64,000 bases of DNA from Rhodothermaceae bacterium bin80. Lineage in GTDB: Bacteria > Bacteroidota > Rhodothermia > Rhodothermales > Bin80. How positions within the stretch are numbered: position 1 is the stretch's first letter; each line of letters opens with the position of its first letter. The translations under genes and the position numbers were made by a program. The notes beneath the pieces are model-generated. The model was not told the origin of the DNA. It saw nothing but the letters and a program-made list of their open reading frames with translations, and did not search any database. Positions 1 to 9,190 of the stretch are shown here, one piece after another. The DNA is taken from NCBI GenBank assembly GCA_002238805.1, contig MPNB01000004.1, forward strand, positions 1 to 64,000, given 5' to 3'.

Positions 1-128
1 TTCATACCGTTCACCTGATTCGGAGTCAACTGCGAACCCATCAGATCCATCATAGCTGGGGAACCCTCAAAGTGAAGCTCAACCACCAGAACCGGGTGAC
101 CACCGTACTTCCACAAAATAAAACCCAT
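1..128 (-). CDS. Possible partial hypothetical ORF at the window edge
   Basis: An open frame on the minus strand begins at an ATG at 128 and runs off the left edge, giving about 42 residues starting MGFILWKYGGHPVLVVELHF. I do not recognise a family. It could be a real N-terminus or a chance frame next to the IS1595 relic. Only the open frame and a plausible hydrophobic pattern support it. Confidence 0.2.
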   Translation of the reverse strand, partial: MGFILWKYGGHPVLVVELHFEGSPAMMDLMGSQLTPNQVNGM

Positions 129-360
129 TGTATCCTGCTCAAACAGGATGCAGATCTGAAACCATTCCAGCGAAAAGTCTTTCAGGCCATGGGACTTAAC
201 ACCGGAAATTATACCCGACGAATCAAGGCGAAACGCCCTCCAAAAGAGGGCGCCAACATGTAAGAAAAGAACGAAAAAATAGCCCTTTTTGAACTCCCCT
301 GAAAAATAGGGGACAGCAAAGATCCGCGAAAAAATCCACTACAATTGCAAACTTGCGCTT

Positions 361-646
361 CGATGTTAATGCACAAGATTCGAGGGAGTTTTATTGACAC
401 AAATGATGCCGAACTTTCCGGGGTGGTGGAGGTTGATGAAGTTTGGGTTGGCAGCGAGCGCAAGAACAAACAGGTGAAACGCGACATGCCCTGCGCGGCA
501 CCATGGCCGACAAGTACATGGTAGTGGAGCGATTGAACGCGGCGGTGAGGCCGTTATGAGGCAAATCCCGGCCATGACCAGTGAGACTCTTGTGCCCCTC
601 GTAGACCCCGGCTCAAAGGTGTTCACGGACAAAAACGAATCGTATA
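361..646 (+). pseudogene. Degenerate IS1595-family (ISXO2-like) transposase fragment
   Basis: Pieces of an ISXO2-like DDE transposase can be read in successive frames. The first carries GVVEVDEVWVGSERKNKQ, the family's catalytic 'VEVDE..VG' region. The second carries GTMADKYMVVER. The third carries ETLVPLVDPGSKVFTDK, around the second catalytic Asp. At least two frameshifts separate them, and both ends of the gene are missing. It is a dead insertion sequence remnant. No terminal repeats were recognised. Confidence 0.75.
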
Positions 647-652
647 ATTGGG

Positions 653-898
653 ATGTCTGAAGTTGAACAGTTGAAAGCAAGGATTAGCAGGTTGGAATAC
701 CAGCTTTATCGAACCAAATCGATGTTGTTCAGTGTTGCAATGCAGTGCGGTGTAAAGACGGTGAATATAAAGTGGCCGGGTGGCAAGGGAGAAAATTTGT
801 TTGTGGAGGCATTTGCAGCAGTCCTCGTGGAGTCGGAGGAATTGCGGTTAAGGGCTGAGTCCGGTACGAATGAAGTCGAAGATCCTGCAAGCAAGTGA
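653..898 (+). CDS. Small hypothetical protein, 81 aa
   Basis: An ATG at 653 opens an 81-residue frame directly after the IS1595 relic. The first 25 residues (MSEVEQLKARISRLEYQLYR) look like a short coiled coil, followed by a mixed region and an acidic tail. I know no family for it. It may be a small cargo ORF of the dead element or a chance frame. The TAA before rdgB leaves about 115 bp without a gene. Confidence 0.3.
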   Translation: MSEVEQLKARISRLEYQLYRTKSMLFSVAMQCGVKTVNIKWPGGKGENLFVEAFAAVLVESEELRLRAESGTNEVEDPASK

Positions 899-1013
899 TT
901 ACAGCATCAATTGGAAAACATAATCTTTTGACTCCGACGCTCTTGCATACAATTCTCCTTTCATTCATAAATCTTCCAAATAGCTGTCAAGCTATCTACC
1001 TTAATCCCGATCA

Positions 1014-1619
1014 TTAAGCCTGTATTTCATTGAGAAAGTTCAAGAGCTTTGCTGCACTGAGTCCTCGGTGACTGATTCTGTTTTTTTCTTCGCGGGAAAG
1101 CTGTGCAAGGCTAATATTGAACCCCTCTGGAACGAAGATCGACTCGTAGCCAAAGCCTCGCGTCGACATCGTAGATGTTGCAATATGACCATGCAGGCAT
1201 CCCTCAAAGTACTCGAGACCGTCAGGGTATGCCAAGGCCAATATCGTAATAAATTGGGCACTGCGGTTTGTTTCATTTGCGAGCATCCTAAGCACTAGGG
1301 CGCGGTTGGTCGTGTCATCCGTATTCATGCCAGCAAAGCGAGCGGAACGTACGCCAGGTTGCCCATTGAGGGCATCAATGCATAGTCCGGTATCGTCACC
1401 AAGTGCCCAAAGTCCCGTGTGTTCATGTGCACTTAGGGCTTTCAGTGCTGCGTTTTTTTCGAGTGAGGAAGCGGTCTCGTCCACTGATGGGGCGTCTGGA
1501 AAGGCAGACAAATCTATGACATCAGCGGATGCAGAAGCTAGAAGCAGTTTAAGTTCAGCCGCTTTATGAGTATTTCGAGTAGCTAGAACCAGTTTTGGAG
1601 GTGAGCAAATGCTTGCCAT
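1014..1619 (-). CDS. rdgB: RdgB/HAM1 dITP/XTP pyrophosphatase
   Basis: Hydrolyses non-canonical purine nucleoside triphosphates (ITP, dITP, XTP) to monophosphates, keeping them out of DNA and RNA. The N-terminus has the family motif KLVLATRNTHKAAEL (T-x-N-x-x-K-x-x-E), followed by the central ALGDDTGLCIDALNG acidic metal-binding loop and a C-terminal HRGLSAAK stretch. The length of about 201 aa is normal for Ham1. I chose the ATG at 1619; an in-frame GTG at 1625 is the alternative. It faces away from glyS across about 210 bp in which I saw no other gene. Confidence 0.93.
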   Translation of the reverse strand: MASICSPPKLVLATRNTHKAAELKLLLASASADVIDLSAFPDAPSVDETASSLEKNAALKALSAHEHTGLWALGDDTGLCIDALNGQPGVRSARFAGMNTDDTTNRALVLRMLANETNRSAQFITILALAYPDGLEYFEGCLHGHIATSTMSTRGFGYESIFVPEGFNISLAQLSREEKNRISHRGLSAAKLLNFLNEIQA

Positions 1620-1830
1620 CAACACGATTGTTGTTTGACAGAAATATCGACTATTGAGTTGAATTCCCGTTAATGAGGCTGGGATGGAATGGTTTTAGGA
1701 GAGGAGATATTTTGTATTTAGTTGGCTCTCCTTGAGTTTCAGCCCGATGAAGCTCAACCTGGAATCTATCCAGTAGCTGCTCTCCCTAGAGTTAGTGTTG
1801 ATCATTGACCGGCGCTAATGGTTTACGCGC

Positions 1831-3285
1831 ATGGCATTCAAACCGCAGCCAATGAGCAGCACACGATTTGATGAGATTACGGCACTCTGCAAGCGCAGAG
1901 GTTTTGTTTTTCAGTCTTCCGAGATCTATGGTGGACTGGGAGCCACCTATGACTATGGTCCCCTGGGCGTGGAACTGAAGCGAAATGTGCGCGAGCAGTG
2001 GTGGCGTGACATGGTTTATGCTAACAAAAACATCGAAGGCATAGATGCAGCAATTCTGATGCATCCCAAAGTATGGAAAGCTTCCGGGCATGTTGATGCA
2101 TTTCACGACCCATTGATTGATGACAAAGCATCAAAGCGTCGATATCGTGCTGATCAACTTATTGAGCAACACATAGATCGTCTGCGATCAAAAGGCAAAA
2201 CGGAACGTGCAGACACAGTGCAAAAGCGGTTCACGGAAGCGCTCAATGCAGAGGATATGCCAAAGGCGCTCCATTCGCTTATTCTGTCCGAAGAAATTCG
2301 TGGTCCTGACTCGGGAGCGTTCGACTGGACTGATGTACGTCAGTTCAACATGATGTTCGAAACGAAAGTAGGAGCACTCGCTGGTGAGGACTCTTCCATT
2401 TATCTACGCCCCGAAACTGCACAGGGTATCTTCGTGAACTTCCAGAATGTATTGGCGACTTCACGCGTGCAGATTCCATTTGGCATTGCTCAAATCGGCA
2501 AAGCCTTCCGCAATGAAATTGTTGCACGGCAGTTCATTTTCCGGATGCGTGAGTTTGAGCAAATGGAAATGCAATACTTCGTGCAGCCGGGCACACAACT
2601 TGAAGCGTACGAATTGTGGCGTTCGCGCAGATGGGACTGGCATGTACGGAATGGTATCCCGGCATCGAAACTCCGCTGGCATGTCCACGAAAAACCTGCC
2701 CATTACGCCGATGCCGCCGTCGATATCCAGTACGAATTCCCAATTGGATGGCAGGAGATCGAGGGCATTCACTCCCGGACTGACTATGACCTCAGCAGAC
2801 ACCAGGAATATTCTGGCAAAAAGATGCAAATCTTTGACCAGGCATCGGGTAGCAGGTTCATTCCGTATGTGGTTGAAACTTCTGCTGGATTAGACCGAAC
2901 GGTCTTGATGCTGCTTTGCGAAGCTTATCGTAAAGATGTCGTTGAAGGGCGAAGTCGTACGGTCATGGCCTTCGCACCATCTGTAGCTCCCATAAAGGTT
3001 GGTGTATTTCCATTGCTGCGTAAAGATGGTATGCCGGAGCGTGCCCGTGCCATTACAGATGCACTCAGATGCGAATGGAACGTTTTCTATGACGAAAAAG
3101 GATCCATAGGTAAGCGTTACCGCAGAATGGATGAGGCGGGTGCGCCACTATGCATTACGATTGATCGCGATACCCTCGAAGGGGAGGGGGTGACTGTTCG
3201 CAACCGAGATACACTGGAGCAGGTACGGGTAGCCGATGATCAGGTGCCAGCATTCGTTTCGGATGCCATGCGAGGTGCGGCGTAG
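1831..3285 (+). CDS. glyS: Glycine--tRNA ligase, single-chain (alpha2) type
   Basis: Class II synthetase that charges tRNA-Gly. This is the eukaryote/archaea-like dimeric form (often glyQS), not the alpha2beta2 enzyme. The N-terminus carries ICGGLxATYDYGPLG-like residues (YGGLGATYDYGPLG, about residues 33-46). The motif 2 region includes LRPETAQGIFVNFQN near residue 191 and FRNEIVARQFIFRMREFEQ near residue 229. The C-terminal anticodon-binding domain follows. The 484 aa length is typical. The ATG at 1831 has no clear Shine-Dalgarno; a second ATG lies 7 codons on. Its 3' end overlaps the convergent dipeptidase gene by 46 bp. Confidence 0.97.
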   Translation: MAFKPQPMSSTRFDEITALCKRRGFVFQSSEIYGGLGATYDYGPLGVELKRNVREQWWRDMVYANKNIEGIDAAILMHPKVWKASGHVDAFHDPLIDDKASKRRYRADQLIEQHIDRLRSKGKTERADTVQKRFTEALNAEDMPKALHSLILSEEIRGPDSGAFDWTDVRQFNMMFETKVGALAGEDSSIYLRPETAQGIFVNFQNVLATSRVQIPFGIAQIGKAFRNEIVARQFIFRMREFEQMEMQYFVQPGTQLEAYELWRSRRWDWHVRNGIPASKLRWHVHEKPAHYADAAVDIQYEFPIGWQEIEGIHSRTDYDLSRHQEYSGKKMQIFDQASGSRFIPYVVETSAGLDRTVLMLLCEAYRKDVVEGRSRTVMAFAPSVAPIKVGVFPLLRKDGMPERARAITDALRCEWNVFYDEKGSIGKRYRRMDEAGAPLCITIDRDTLEGEGVTVRNRDTLEQVRVADDQVPAFVSDAMRGAA

Positions 3286-4463
3286 CTGGCGGCTTGGTCC
3301 TCAACTGCTTGCCAGACTCTGAGTGCATTGCCTCCGAGAATTTTGCCAATATCTTCGTCGGAATAGCCGCGGTGGAGTAACTCGGCAACCAGGCTGGGGT
3401 ACGTCGATGCATCCTCTAGGTCTTTGGGCAGTGCGGTCACCCCGTCAAAATCACTGCCAATACCGACGTGGTCGATGCCAACCAGTTCGACAACATGATC
3501 GATGTGGTCTACTACCTCCTGCAACGTACCTAACGGATTTGATTTGCGCTGCGATTCACGATAGCGTACGCCCTCTTCGCTGTCGGGGGCAATATTATTT
3601 TCTTCCAGATGGGTTTCAATCGCAGCAGCCAGAGCGCGTCCGGGTTCCAAGTATTCGCCACGAACGAAAGAGGAGCCGTAGTTGATCATGATTACTCCAT
3701 CTTTGGCAGCCATTGCCCGAATGAGCTCGTCGCTCAAGTTGCGTTCCCAGCCCGGTGTAAAATGTCGGGCAGAAGAATGTGAAGCAAGTACGGGTGCACT
3801 GCTGCGACGCAAGATTTGGGAGATCGTGCTGTCGGTCAGATGGGAGATATCTATGATTATGCCCAATCGATTCATATGATCTACGATCTCTTCTCCAAGC
3901 GGACTGAGTCCACCCCATGTTCGTGTTGAATCGTAGGAGGAGTCACACAGCTGATTGTCTCTCCCGTGCGTGAGTGTTATGTAGCGGATGCCCCGTGCGT
4001 AGTAATGCTCCAGATCTGCCACACTCTGAATCGGGGCACCATTCTCCATGCCCATAGGCAGCGAAATCAGCCCTGCTGCTTTATGCTCGGCCAAATCAGA
4101 TGACTGCGTGGCGATGGCAAATTTATTCGGTGCATGTGCAACAAACCCCTCTACCATGTTAATCAGTGAATCTGCGAGGCTTTGAGCTGATTCAGGAACA
4201 TCCTGACGTGCGCTTGGGATGTAAATCGACATGAATGGGGCATTCAACCCACCTGCAACTGCTCTCGGATAGTCAAAATCACCCCCAAAGGTTTCCTGAC
4301 TGATATCCTCTGTATATCTAGTCATGCGGTAGGGAACGTCGATATGTCCGTCAATAATGAGATACTCTTGTGCAAGCGCACGCGCACGTTCCATGGTGTC
4401 GTCGGTATTGTCTTGTGCGCAGCTTGCCAGCAGGAGTAGGGACAGAATAACCAGTCGTTGCAT
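3240..4463 (-). CDS. Membrane dipeptidase (peptidase M19), lipoprotein
   Basis: Zinc dipeptidase of the renal-dipeptidase family. A lipoprotein signal starts at the ATG at 4463 (MQRLVILSLLLLASC, lipobox Cys15). It implies an exported, lipid-anchored enzyme that cleaves dipeptides in the envelope. Visible motifs are the zinc ligand pair in DGHIDVPYRM, the ASHSSAR segment, and HVGIGSDFDGV near the C-terminus. The start lies 7 nt after the rny stop, so the two are probably cotranscribed. A 13-codon longer frame would spoil the signal peptide and was rejected. The 3' end overlaps the convergent glyS by 46 bp. Confidence 0.93.
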   Translation of the reverse strand: MQRLVILSLLLLASCAQDNTDDTMERARALAQEYLIIDGHIDVPYRMTRYTEDISQETFGGDFDYPRAVAGGLNAPFMSIYIPSARQDVPESAQSLADSLINMVEGFVAHAPNKFAIATQSSDLAEHKAAGLISLPMGMENGAPIQSVADLEHYYARGIRYITLTHGRDNQLCDSSYDSTRTWGGLSPLGEEIVDHMNRLGIIIDISHLTDSTISQILRRSSAPVLASHSSARHFTPGWERNLSDELIRAMAAKDGVIMINYGSSFVRGEYLEPGRALAAAIETHLEENNIAPDSEEGVRYRESQRKSNPLGTLQEVVDHIDHVVELVGIDHVGIGSDFDGVTALPKDLEDASTYPSLVAELLHRGYSDEDIGKILGGNALRVWQAVEDQAASYAAPRMASETNAGT

Positions 4464-4470
4464 AATAGTC

Positions 4471-6147
4471 TTATCGGGCAGTAGCTTGTCCACGGACTTC
4501 ACGTATAACCGTCACATTTACTTGACCGGGGTATGTGAGCTCACTTTGGATTCGTGAAGATATGTTTTCTGCAAGTTCACGCGTCCCTTGGTCGGATATC
4601 CTTGTGTGCTGAACGATAACACGAAGTTCTCGTCCTCCCTGGATCGCGTAGGCCAGCCCAACCCCGTCGAATGATTTGGCGATCTCTTCCATGTCCTTCA
4701 GGCGTTCGAGATATTCTTCTCGGCGTATATGGCGTGCACCTGGCCGGGCCCCACTGATGGCATCGCACACCTGTACAATAGGTGCGTACAGTGTGGTCAT
4801 TTCGATCTCGTCGTGGTGGGAGCCTACGGCATTGCAAACAGTCGGATGTTCTTTATAGCGTTTGCAGTACTCCATGCCGACGAGTGCATGGGGTTGATCG
4901 TCAGATTCCTGGAGGACTTTGCCAATGTCGTGCAACAGGCCCGCACGCCGGGCCGTACGGGCATCGAGGCCCATTTCCGCCGCCATAAGTGAGCAGAGAC
5001 GTGCTACCTGAATACTGTGGCTGAGTAGACTTTGGCCATAGCTCGTTCGGTATTTCATTTTCCCGACGATTGAAGTGAGGTCTTTTTTCATTCCGCGTAA
5101 CCTCAGCTCAAGAGCAGTGCGTTCGCCTATTTCCCGGATTTCCTCCTCAACAGTTTTTTTGGCTTTATTTACGAATCGTTCGACGCTTGCAGGATGAATT
5201 CGGCCATCTCGTATGAGCCTACTCAAAGCTATTCGTGCTATTTCGCGCCGATAGGGATCAAATGAGCTGACTACGACTGCGCCGGGGGTATCGTCAATCA
5301 GTAGATCCACTTTTGCAACTGCTTCGAATGCACGAAGATTTCGGCCTTCCCTTCCGATAATGCGCCCCTTAATGCTTTCGGAGGGCACGGGAACCACTGA
5401 TACCGAGTTCGGCTCAACCTCGTCTGTCGCGAGCCGTTGCATCGTGGTGAGGACGATTTTTTGCGCTTCATGTTTGGCGGTACGCTCTTTCTCGTCCCGT
5501 ATTTCCAATAGCTCTAAGGCAGCATCTTCCTGCGCCTTCCCAATGATTTCCTCGCGTAGATGCTGATGTGCCTGCTCTTGGGTCAGGCCTGCGATAACCT
5601 CCAGCTTCTCAATGCGATCGTTGATGAGCGAATTGAGTTGATGCTCCTTGGCATCCAAGTCACCAATACGCTGAGATGCCTGTTGCATTAGCTTATCAGC
5701 GCTCGCACGCAGGCTCTCCGCCTGGCGGTTGATCTTTTCACTTTCTGCTTGAAGTATCGCAATCGCTTCCGCGGCGTTCCCCAAGAGTTTTTGTTTTTTT
5801 GTTAAGCGCCGGTTCCTGTTGCTGAGCTTCTTGCGTTGGCGATCGTTCTTTGCTCTGAACTGTTGTTTATCCTGGTCCAGTTTTGCCCGTTCCTTCTCCA
5901 AGGCGGTACGTTGAGCATAAAATTCAGCACGTTCATTGTCGAGCTCTGTTCTAGCCTTCTTGACAATCCTTGCCTTCAAGGCGGTAGATTCTCCTTCTGC
6001 TAGGGTTATAATTGCTGATGCTTGTTCGCGTGCACTTCTAAGTTTACCCTTGGCAGTTCTAGCAGATATCCACCAAGCAGACCCCAAACCTGCACTAAAC
6101 GCTACGATGGCAACGGCCAACAACAGGACGGCTTGCATACCGTCCAT
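4471..6147 (-). CDS. rny: Ribonuclease Y (first paralogue, normal length)
   Basis: Membrane-anchored endoribonuclease that starts mRNA decay. Order: one N-terminal transmembrane helix (about residues 5-27), a long charged coiled coil, a KH domain (KGRIIGREGRNLRAFE), and an HD domain with GLLHDIGKV and ending in the family-typical VNVTVIREVR tail. At 558 aa it is slightly longer than the usual 510-520. The coiled coil contains one copy of the 21-residue unit (ELDNERAEFYAQRTALEKERA) that is expanded in its paralogue. It lies downstream of that paralogue across 252 bp with nothing recognisable, and upstream of the dipeptidase. Confidence 0.95.
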   Translation of the reverse strand: MDGMQAVLLLAVAIVAFSAGLGSAWWISARTAKGKLRSAREQASAIITLAEGESTALKARIVKKARTELDNERAEFYAQRTALEKERAKLDQDKQQFRAKNDRQRKKLSNRNRRLTKKQKLLGNAAEAIAILQAESEKINRQAESLRASADKLMQQASQRIGDLDAKEHQLNSLINDRIEKLEVIAGLTQEQAHQHLREEIIGKAQEDAALELLEIRDEKERTAKHEAQKIVLTTMQRLATDEVEPNSVSVVPVPSESIKGRIIGREGRNLRAFEAVAKVDLLIDDTPGAVVVSSFDPYRREIARIALSRLIRDGRIHPASVERFVNKAKKTVEEEIREIGERTALELRLRGMKKDLTSIVGKMKYRTSYGQSLLSHSIQVARLCSLMAAEMGLDARTARRAGLLHDIGKVLQESDDQPHALVGMEYCKRYKEHPTVCNAVGSHHDEIEMTTLYAPIVQVCDAISGARPGARHIRREEYLERLKDMEEIAKSFDGVGLAYAIQGGRELRVIVQHTRISDQGTRELAENISSRIQSELTYPGQVNVTVIREVRGQATAR

Positions 6148-6399
6148 ATTCCCATGACTTTTTCCTAAAGTACGGTTACCGTTCGGGTCTGGAAGGGTTC
6201 CTTAGGAGGCGAAGGACGTCAGTGGTCTGGCAGTATCATAGACTGTGTCTTCCCACGGAAGGTTAACACAATGTCGACATGAAGTCGGATAGGTGCTGTA
6301 CAGGCCTTGGCCAATCTGGTAGTGCATCTTAAGGCAGCGTCATTCATGTATTCCCGTTCATGGCCCACCAACGGAAGGACGCGTATTTATCCAAAAGCA

Positions 6400-8571
6400 T
6401 TATCGGGCAACCGATCTTCCTCGGACTTCACGTATAACGTCCACATTTACTTGGCCGGGGTACTGGAGCTCCTTCTGAATTCGAGTGGATATGTTGTGTG
6501 ATAGCGTATAGACTTCCCGTTCGCCTACATCCGTATAATTGACCATAACATGGAGCTCTCGTCCTCCTTTGACTGCGTAGGCATCACTAACACCATCAAA
6601 TGACTTGGCGATCTTTTCCATATCCCGTAAGCGTTCAAAGTGTTTCTCATCATCGATATTACGTGCGCCCGGACGGGCTGCACTGATAGCATCGCACACC
6701 TGAACAATGTGTGCGTACGGTGTAGTCTTTTCGAGCTTATCGTGGTGGGCTCCCACGGCATTACAAATTGTTTCGTGCTCTCCATAACGTTTGCAATATT
6801 CCATGCTGACCAGTTCATGGGAGCGATCCGCAGACTCGGGTACTACTTTGCCAATATCATGCAATAAGCCGGCACGCCGGGCTAGATGGGCGTCGAGTTC
6901 CATTTCTGCGGCCATGAGTGAGCATAGACGCGCTACTTCGATACTGTGGTCGAGCAGGTTCTGGCCATAACTCGTCCGGTATTTCATTTTCCCGACAACT
7001 TGTACGAGTGTGTCATCCATGCCACGAAGTTCCAGGTCAAGGAGTGCACGCTTACCAACATCCTGGATCTCTTCTCCGACAGCTTTTTGGGCCTGTTCGA
7101 CGAGTTGTTCAATTTTTCTAGGATCAATGCGGCCATCTCGTATGAGCTCACGCAAAGCTATCCGGGCTACCTCGCGTCGATAGGGATCAAAGGAACTGAT
7201 TATGATTGCGTCGGGAGTATCGTCAATCAGTAGATCCACTTTTGCAGCTGCTTCGAATGCACGAAGGTTTCGGCCGTCCTTTCCGATAATGCGTCCCTTA
7301 ATGTTTCCGGAGGGCACGGAGACCGCTGATACCGAGTTTGACTTGACCTCTTTTGTCGCGAGCCGCTGCATCGTGGTAAGGGCGATTTTTCGTGCTTCTT
7401 GTTTAGCATTGCTCTCCACTTTGTCCCGGATTCGCAGTAGTTCCAGGGAAGCATCTTTTTGCGCCTGCTCAATGAGTTCATCGCGCAGATGCTGACGAGC
7501 TTCGTCGCGCGTCAGCCTCGCGGTGGTTTCCAGTCTTTTGATACGCTGATCGATAAGCCTGTCAAGTTTGAGCTCCTTGGCATCTAGGTCAGCAGTGCGT
7601 CGATCTGCCTCCTGCATGCATTCATCTGCGCGTTCATGAAGGTGCTCGGCCTGATGCTTCAACGCTTCATTTTCTGAGTAGCTTATCCCAAGCTGTTGCC
7701 GTTCTTCGAGTAGTTGATCTTCTTTTTTTCGTAACTGACTCCTCCGCTTGTCATGTTTCTCGTTCAGGCGCGCGGTTTTTTGCTCTAGTTGTTGGCGGCG
7801 TCGATCCAGCTTTGCACGTTCGTTCTCTAGGGCAGAGCGTTGTGCATCAAGTTCGGCACGTTCCTGATCATGCTCTTTTCTGACATCCTCCAGGGCGGAG
7901 CGCTGGGCGTCGAATTGGGCGCGCCGATTGTCGAGCTCATTTCTGGTATCCTCCAGGGCGGAGCGCTGCGTATCTAAATTGGCGCGTTCTTTGTCAAGCT
8001 CTCGCCTGATTTCCCCCAAAGCAGCGTACTGCTCATCTAGTTTAGTGCGTTTATTATCGAATTCCCGTACAGCCTTGTCCAAAGCATTAAGTCTCGCATC
8101 AAGTTCAGCGTTTTTGTTTTCAGACTCCTTCCTGATCTTTTCCAGGTTGGATTGTTGTACATCAAAAGCTATACGTTCATTAGCGAGTTCCTGTGAAGAT
8201 TCCACCAAGGCAGCGTGTTGCGCATTGAGCTCTGCATTTTTGTTTTCGAGATTTTTTTCTAGTTCTTCCAAGTGGGTGCACAGCGTAGCGAGTTCTGTAC
8301 GCTCACTATGGAGTTCTTGTGTGGTTTTCTCCAAGGTTGCATGTTGCAAATTGAGTGCAGCATGCTTCTGGTTCAGTTCTTTATTGACCTTTTTGAGGGT
8401 TGCTTCTCTCAGGGCGGCGGCTTCTTCCTCCGCCAGGGTTAAGGTTTCCGATGCATGCTCACGTGCTTTTCTGAGACTACTGCGGGCGCTTCTCGTCGAG
8501 ATTATCCAAGCGATGCTTAGTCCCACACCAAACGCTATGAGGGCCATAGCTAACAACTGAGCAACTTGCAT
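6400..8571 (-). CDS. Ribonuclease Y paralogue with expanded coiled coil
   Basis: A second complete RNase Y: N-terminal membrane helix (about residues 4-25), coiled coil, KH domain (KGRIIGKDGRNLRAFEAAAK), HD domain with GLLHDIGKVVPES, and the same C-terminal tail. The HD and KH residues look intact, so it is probably active. It has 723 aa against 558 for its neighbour. The excess of about 165 residues is accounted for by roughly nine tandem 21-residue repeats (residues about 65-251), e.g. ELDKERANLDTQRSALEDTRN and ELDNRRAQFDAQRSALEDVRK. Three heptads per unit imply a much longer parallel coiled-coil stalk. It probably arose by local gene duplication. Confidence 0.93.
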   Translation of the reverse strand: MQVAQLLAMALIAFGVGLSIAWIISTRSARSSLRKAREHASETLTLAEEEAAALREATLKKVNKELNQKHAALNLQHATLEKTTQELHSERTELATLCTHLEELEKNLENKNAELNAQHAALVESSQELANERIAFDVQQSNLEKIRKESENKNAELDARLNALDKAVREFDNKRTKLDEQYAALGEIRRELDKERANLDTQRSALEDTRNELDNRRAQFDAQRSALEDVRKEHDQERAELDAQRSALENERAKLDRRRQQLEQKTARLNEKHDKRRSQLRKKEDQLLEERQQLGISYSENEALKHQAEHLHERADECMQEADRRTADLDAKELKLDRLIDQRIKRLETTARLTRDEARQHLRDELIEQAQKDASLELLRIRDKVESNAKQEARKIALTTMQRLATKEVKSNSVSAVSVPSGNIKGRIIGKDGRNLRAFEAAAKVDLLIDDTPDAIIISSFDPYRREVARIALRELIRDGRIDPRKIEQLVEQAQKAVGEEIQDVGKRALLDLELRGMDDTLVQVVGKMKYRTSYGQNLLDHSIEVARLCSLMAAEMELDAHLARRAGLLHDIGKVVPESADRSHELVSMEYCKRYGEHETICNAVGAHHDKLEKTTPYAHIVQVCDAISAARPGARNIDDEKHFERLRDMEKIAKSFDGVSDAYAVKGGRELHVMVNYTDVGEREVYTLSHNISTRIQKELQYPGQVNVDVIREVRGRSVAR

Positions 8572-8639
8572 GCTATATATATACTGGGACGATGTACCGC
8601 GGTGGGATAAAAGCTGTTCTAGCTTAGAGAGCTCCGATT

Positions 8640-8860
8640 AATTGGAGAGGTATCCACAGGCGTCCGCAGCGGCGGGTGTGAACCCCAAAGTACAAGATTG
8701 GGAGTTGCCCAAACCCTTCCATCGTCCCCTGCGTGATCACGACCTGTATAAGGTTGGGGCCTGATGTCCAAGTCTGAAGTGTAACTCCCTTTAATTGATA
8801 GTGTCGGTTCACGTGCCTAGACCACTACGGACGCTCGAGGACAGGCGGGATACAGTGCTG
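8640..8860 (-). ncRNA. ssrS: 6S RNA (ssrS) candidate
   Basis: The 300-bp gap between zapA and rny has no gene but folds as a long interrupted rod on the minus strand. TATCC (8651-8655) pairs with GGATA (8848-8852). A 9-10 bp stem joins about 8661-8670 with 8824-8834. GTGAACC/GGTTCAC pairs across the middle, then GGGAGTT/AACTCCC further in. A weak hairpin plus T-run (AAGCT..AGCTTTTA, near 8606-8625) could end it. Rod shape, length of about 180-210 nt and a position just downstream of zapA are the classic context of 6S RNA, which sequesters housekeeping RNA polymerase. I could not test it against a covariance model. Confidence 0.55.
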
Positions 8861-8875
8861 CCGCAATGCAGTTCC

Positions 8876-9187
8876 CTATTCTTGGATAGAAGCTGGATCG
8901 ATCTCCTCTAATACTTCGGCTAATATGTGGTCAAGATGATCTGTTTCGCGATCAAGAGCAGTCACTAAGGCATCAGATGCTTCTTTTGCACCAAGCAGTT
9001 CTTCGGCCAGTTGCAAAGCTGTTATCACAGCAGCTACAAGATCCGGCTCGCCCCGATTTTGATTCTTAAATGCTTGCATGCGCTGATCCACATCCTGCGC
9101 AACATTCCGCATAGTCTCTACATCACTGGCTTGCACCCGTAGAGGATAATCACGGCCAAGAATGCGCACTTTGAGAGGTTGGGGCAT
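8876..9187 (-). CDS. zapA: Cell division protein ZapA
   Basis: Small FtsZ-ring accessory protein that cross-links FtsZ filaments at mid-cell. The start (PLKVRILGRDYPLRVQASDVETMRNVAQDVDQRM) matches the ZapA beta-hairpin followed by helix, with a C-terminal coiled coil (LVAAVITALQLAEELLGAKE). 103 aa is normal for the family. It follows the coiled-coil ORF with a 3-nt gap and precedes the 6S RNA candidate. Zap proteins beside pheT and rny recur in Bacteroidota-type genomes. Confidence 0.85.
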   Translation of the reverse strand: MPQPLKVRILGRDYPLRVQASDVETMRNVAQDVDQRMQAFKNQNRGEPDLVAAVITALQLAEELLGAKEASDALVTALDRETDHLDHILAEVLEEIDPASIQE

Positions 9188-9190
9188 GAG

